Assembly (NCBI GenBank): GCA_040510075.1
Contig: JBEVJT010000091.1
Location: 1 to 21,616, forward strand
Direction of reading: 5' to 3'
From: VAZQ01 sp040510075
GTDB lineage: Bacteria > Pseudomonadota > Alphaproteobacteria > Rhizobiales > Xanthobacteraceae
DNA length: 21,616 bases
A program made the position numbers and the translations under genes. Below are positions 21,476 through 21,616 of the stretch, in pieces. Below the pieces are notes generated by a model. That model was not told the origin of the DNA, made no database searches, and was given only the letters and a program-made list of their open reading frames with translations. Position 1 is the first letter of the stretch, and every line of letters starts with the position of its first letter.

Positions 21476-21616
21476 TACAGAGCCCCCGTTGGCCAGGAAA
21501 GCGAGAGGGACACCCCCCGCGGCAGCCCTGCATCACGGCCGGAATGTATCCAGCGCTTCGTTGCAGGTGCGGGGGACATTGCCAAAAACCAGTCGACGAC
21601 GCAACGATGCAAACCA
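21476..21616. other. Region upstream of hppA to the window edge
   Basis: These 141 bases should hold the hppA leader. I see no gene with supporting features, no terminator and no clear -35/-10 pair. The end of an upstream gene may lie beyond the window. Confidence 0.3.

Noticed and set aside
1..21616. CRISPR arrays, insertion sequences or prophage genes
   Set aside because: No regularly spaced repeats, transposase, integrase or phage-like frames were seen.

Overview
The window reads as GC-rich alphaproteobacterial DNA, most likely from the order Hyphomicrobiales (Rhizobiales). The main reason is the minus-strand core run from about 18.8 kb to 14.6 kb: a cytochrome bc1 assembly chaperone, a YceD-like DUF177 protein, plsX, fabH, ihfA and a MerR-type regulator. 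This order is familiar from that group. A divergent bamE-type lipoprotein and a K+-independent H+-pyrophosphatase flank it. An intergenic palindromic element near 4.03-4.12 kb also resembles a common Rhizobiales repeat. No genus can be named from the sequence alone.

Layout. (1) 1-3.95 kb, plus strand: an import system of the phosphonate/phosphite ABC family in the order substrate-binding protein (truncated at the window edge), permease, ATPase, second permease. A radical SAM protein with a cysteine-rich C-terminal domain follows after 14 bases. (2) 3.95-4.54 kb: palindromic repeat, a small one-helix membrane protein on the minus strand, and a divergent spacer. (3) 4.54-5.61 kb, plus: an orphan Bug/TctC-type solute receptor. 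(4) 12.04-5.63 kb, minus: a probable operon of a TakP-like TRAP solute receptor, a three-gene molybdenum hydroxylase of the xanthine dehydrogenase/CO dehydrogenase superfamily (large subunit, FAD subunit, and a fused [2Fe-2S]-CoxG subunit), and an isocitrate lyase/PEP mutase-family lyase. (5) 12.18-14.14 kb, plus, divergent from (4): alpha and beta subunits of a Rieske ring-hydroxylating dioxygenase. A small ABM-like protein converges on them. (6) 14.6-21.5 kb: the conserved core genes.

How they may work together. Regions 3-5 look like an accessory catabolic module: two periplasmic receptors for organic acids, a Mo-hydroxylase, a Rieske dioxygenase, and a C-C lyase of the small-acid type. Uptake and oxidation of an aromatic or heteroaromatic acid is the simplest reading, but the substrate is not visible. 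The window has no ring-cleavage enzyme, no ferredoxin/reductase for the dioxygenase, no membrane subunits for either receptor, and no dedicated regulator. The Mo-hydroxylase is not a classical CO dehydrogenase: its active-site loop reads PYRGVAR, not AYRCSFR. The most unusual associations are the radical SAM protein in the phosphonate-type transporter operon and the [2Fe-2S]-CoxG fusion.

The core block couples phospholipid and fatty-acid synthesis (PlsX, FabH) with a nucleoid protein (IHF alpha). A perfect 8-bp-arm palindrome between fabH and ihfA is a candidate regulatory or termination site. All assignments rest on reading motifs by eye; no database search was run.
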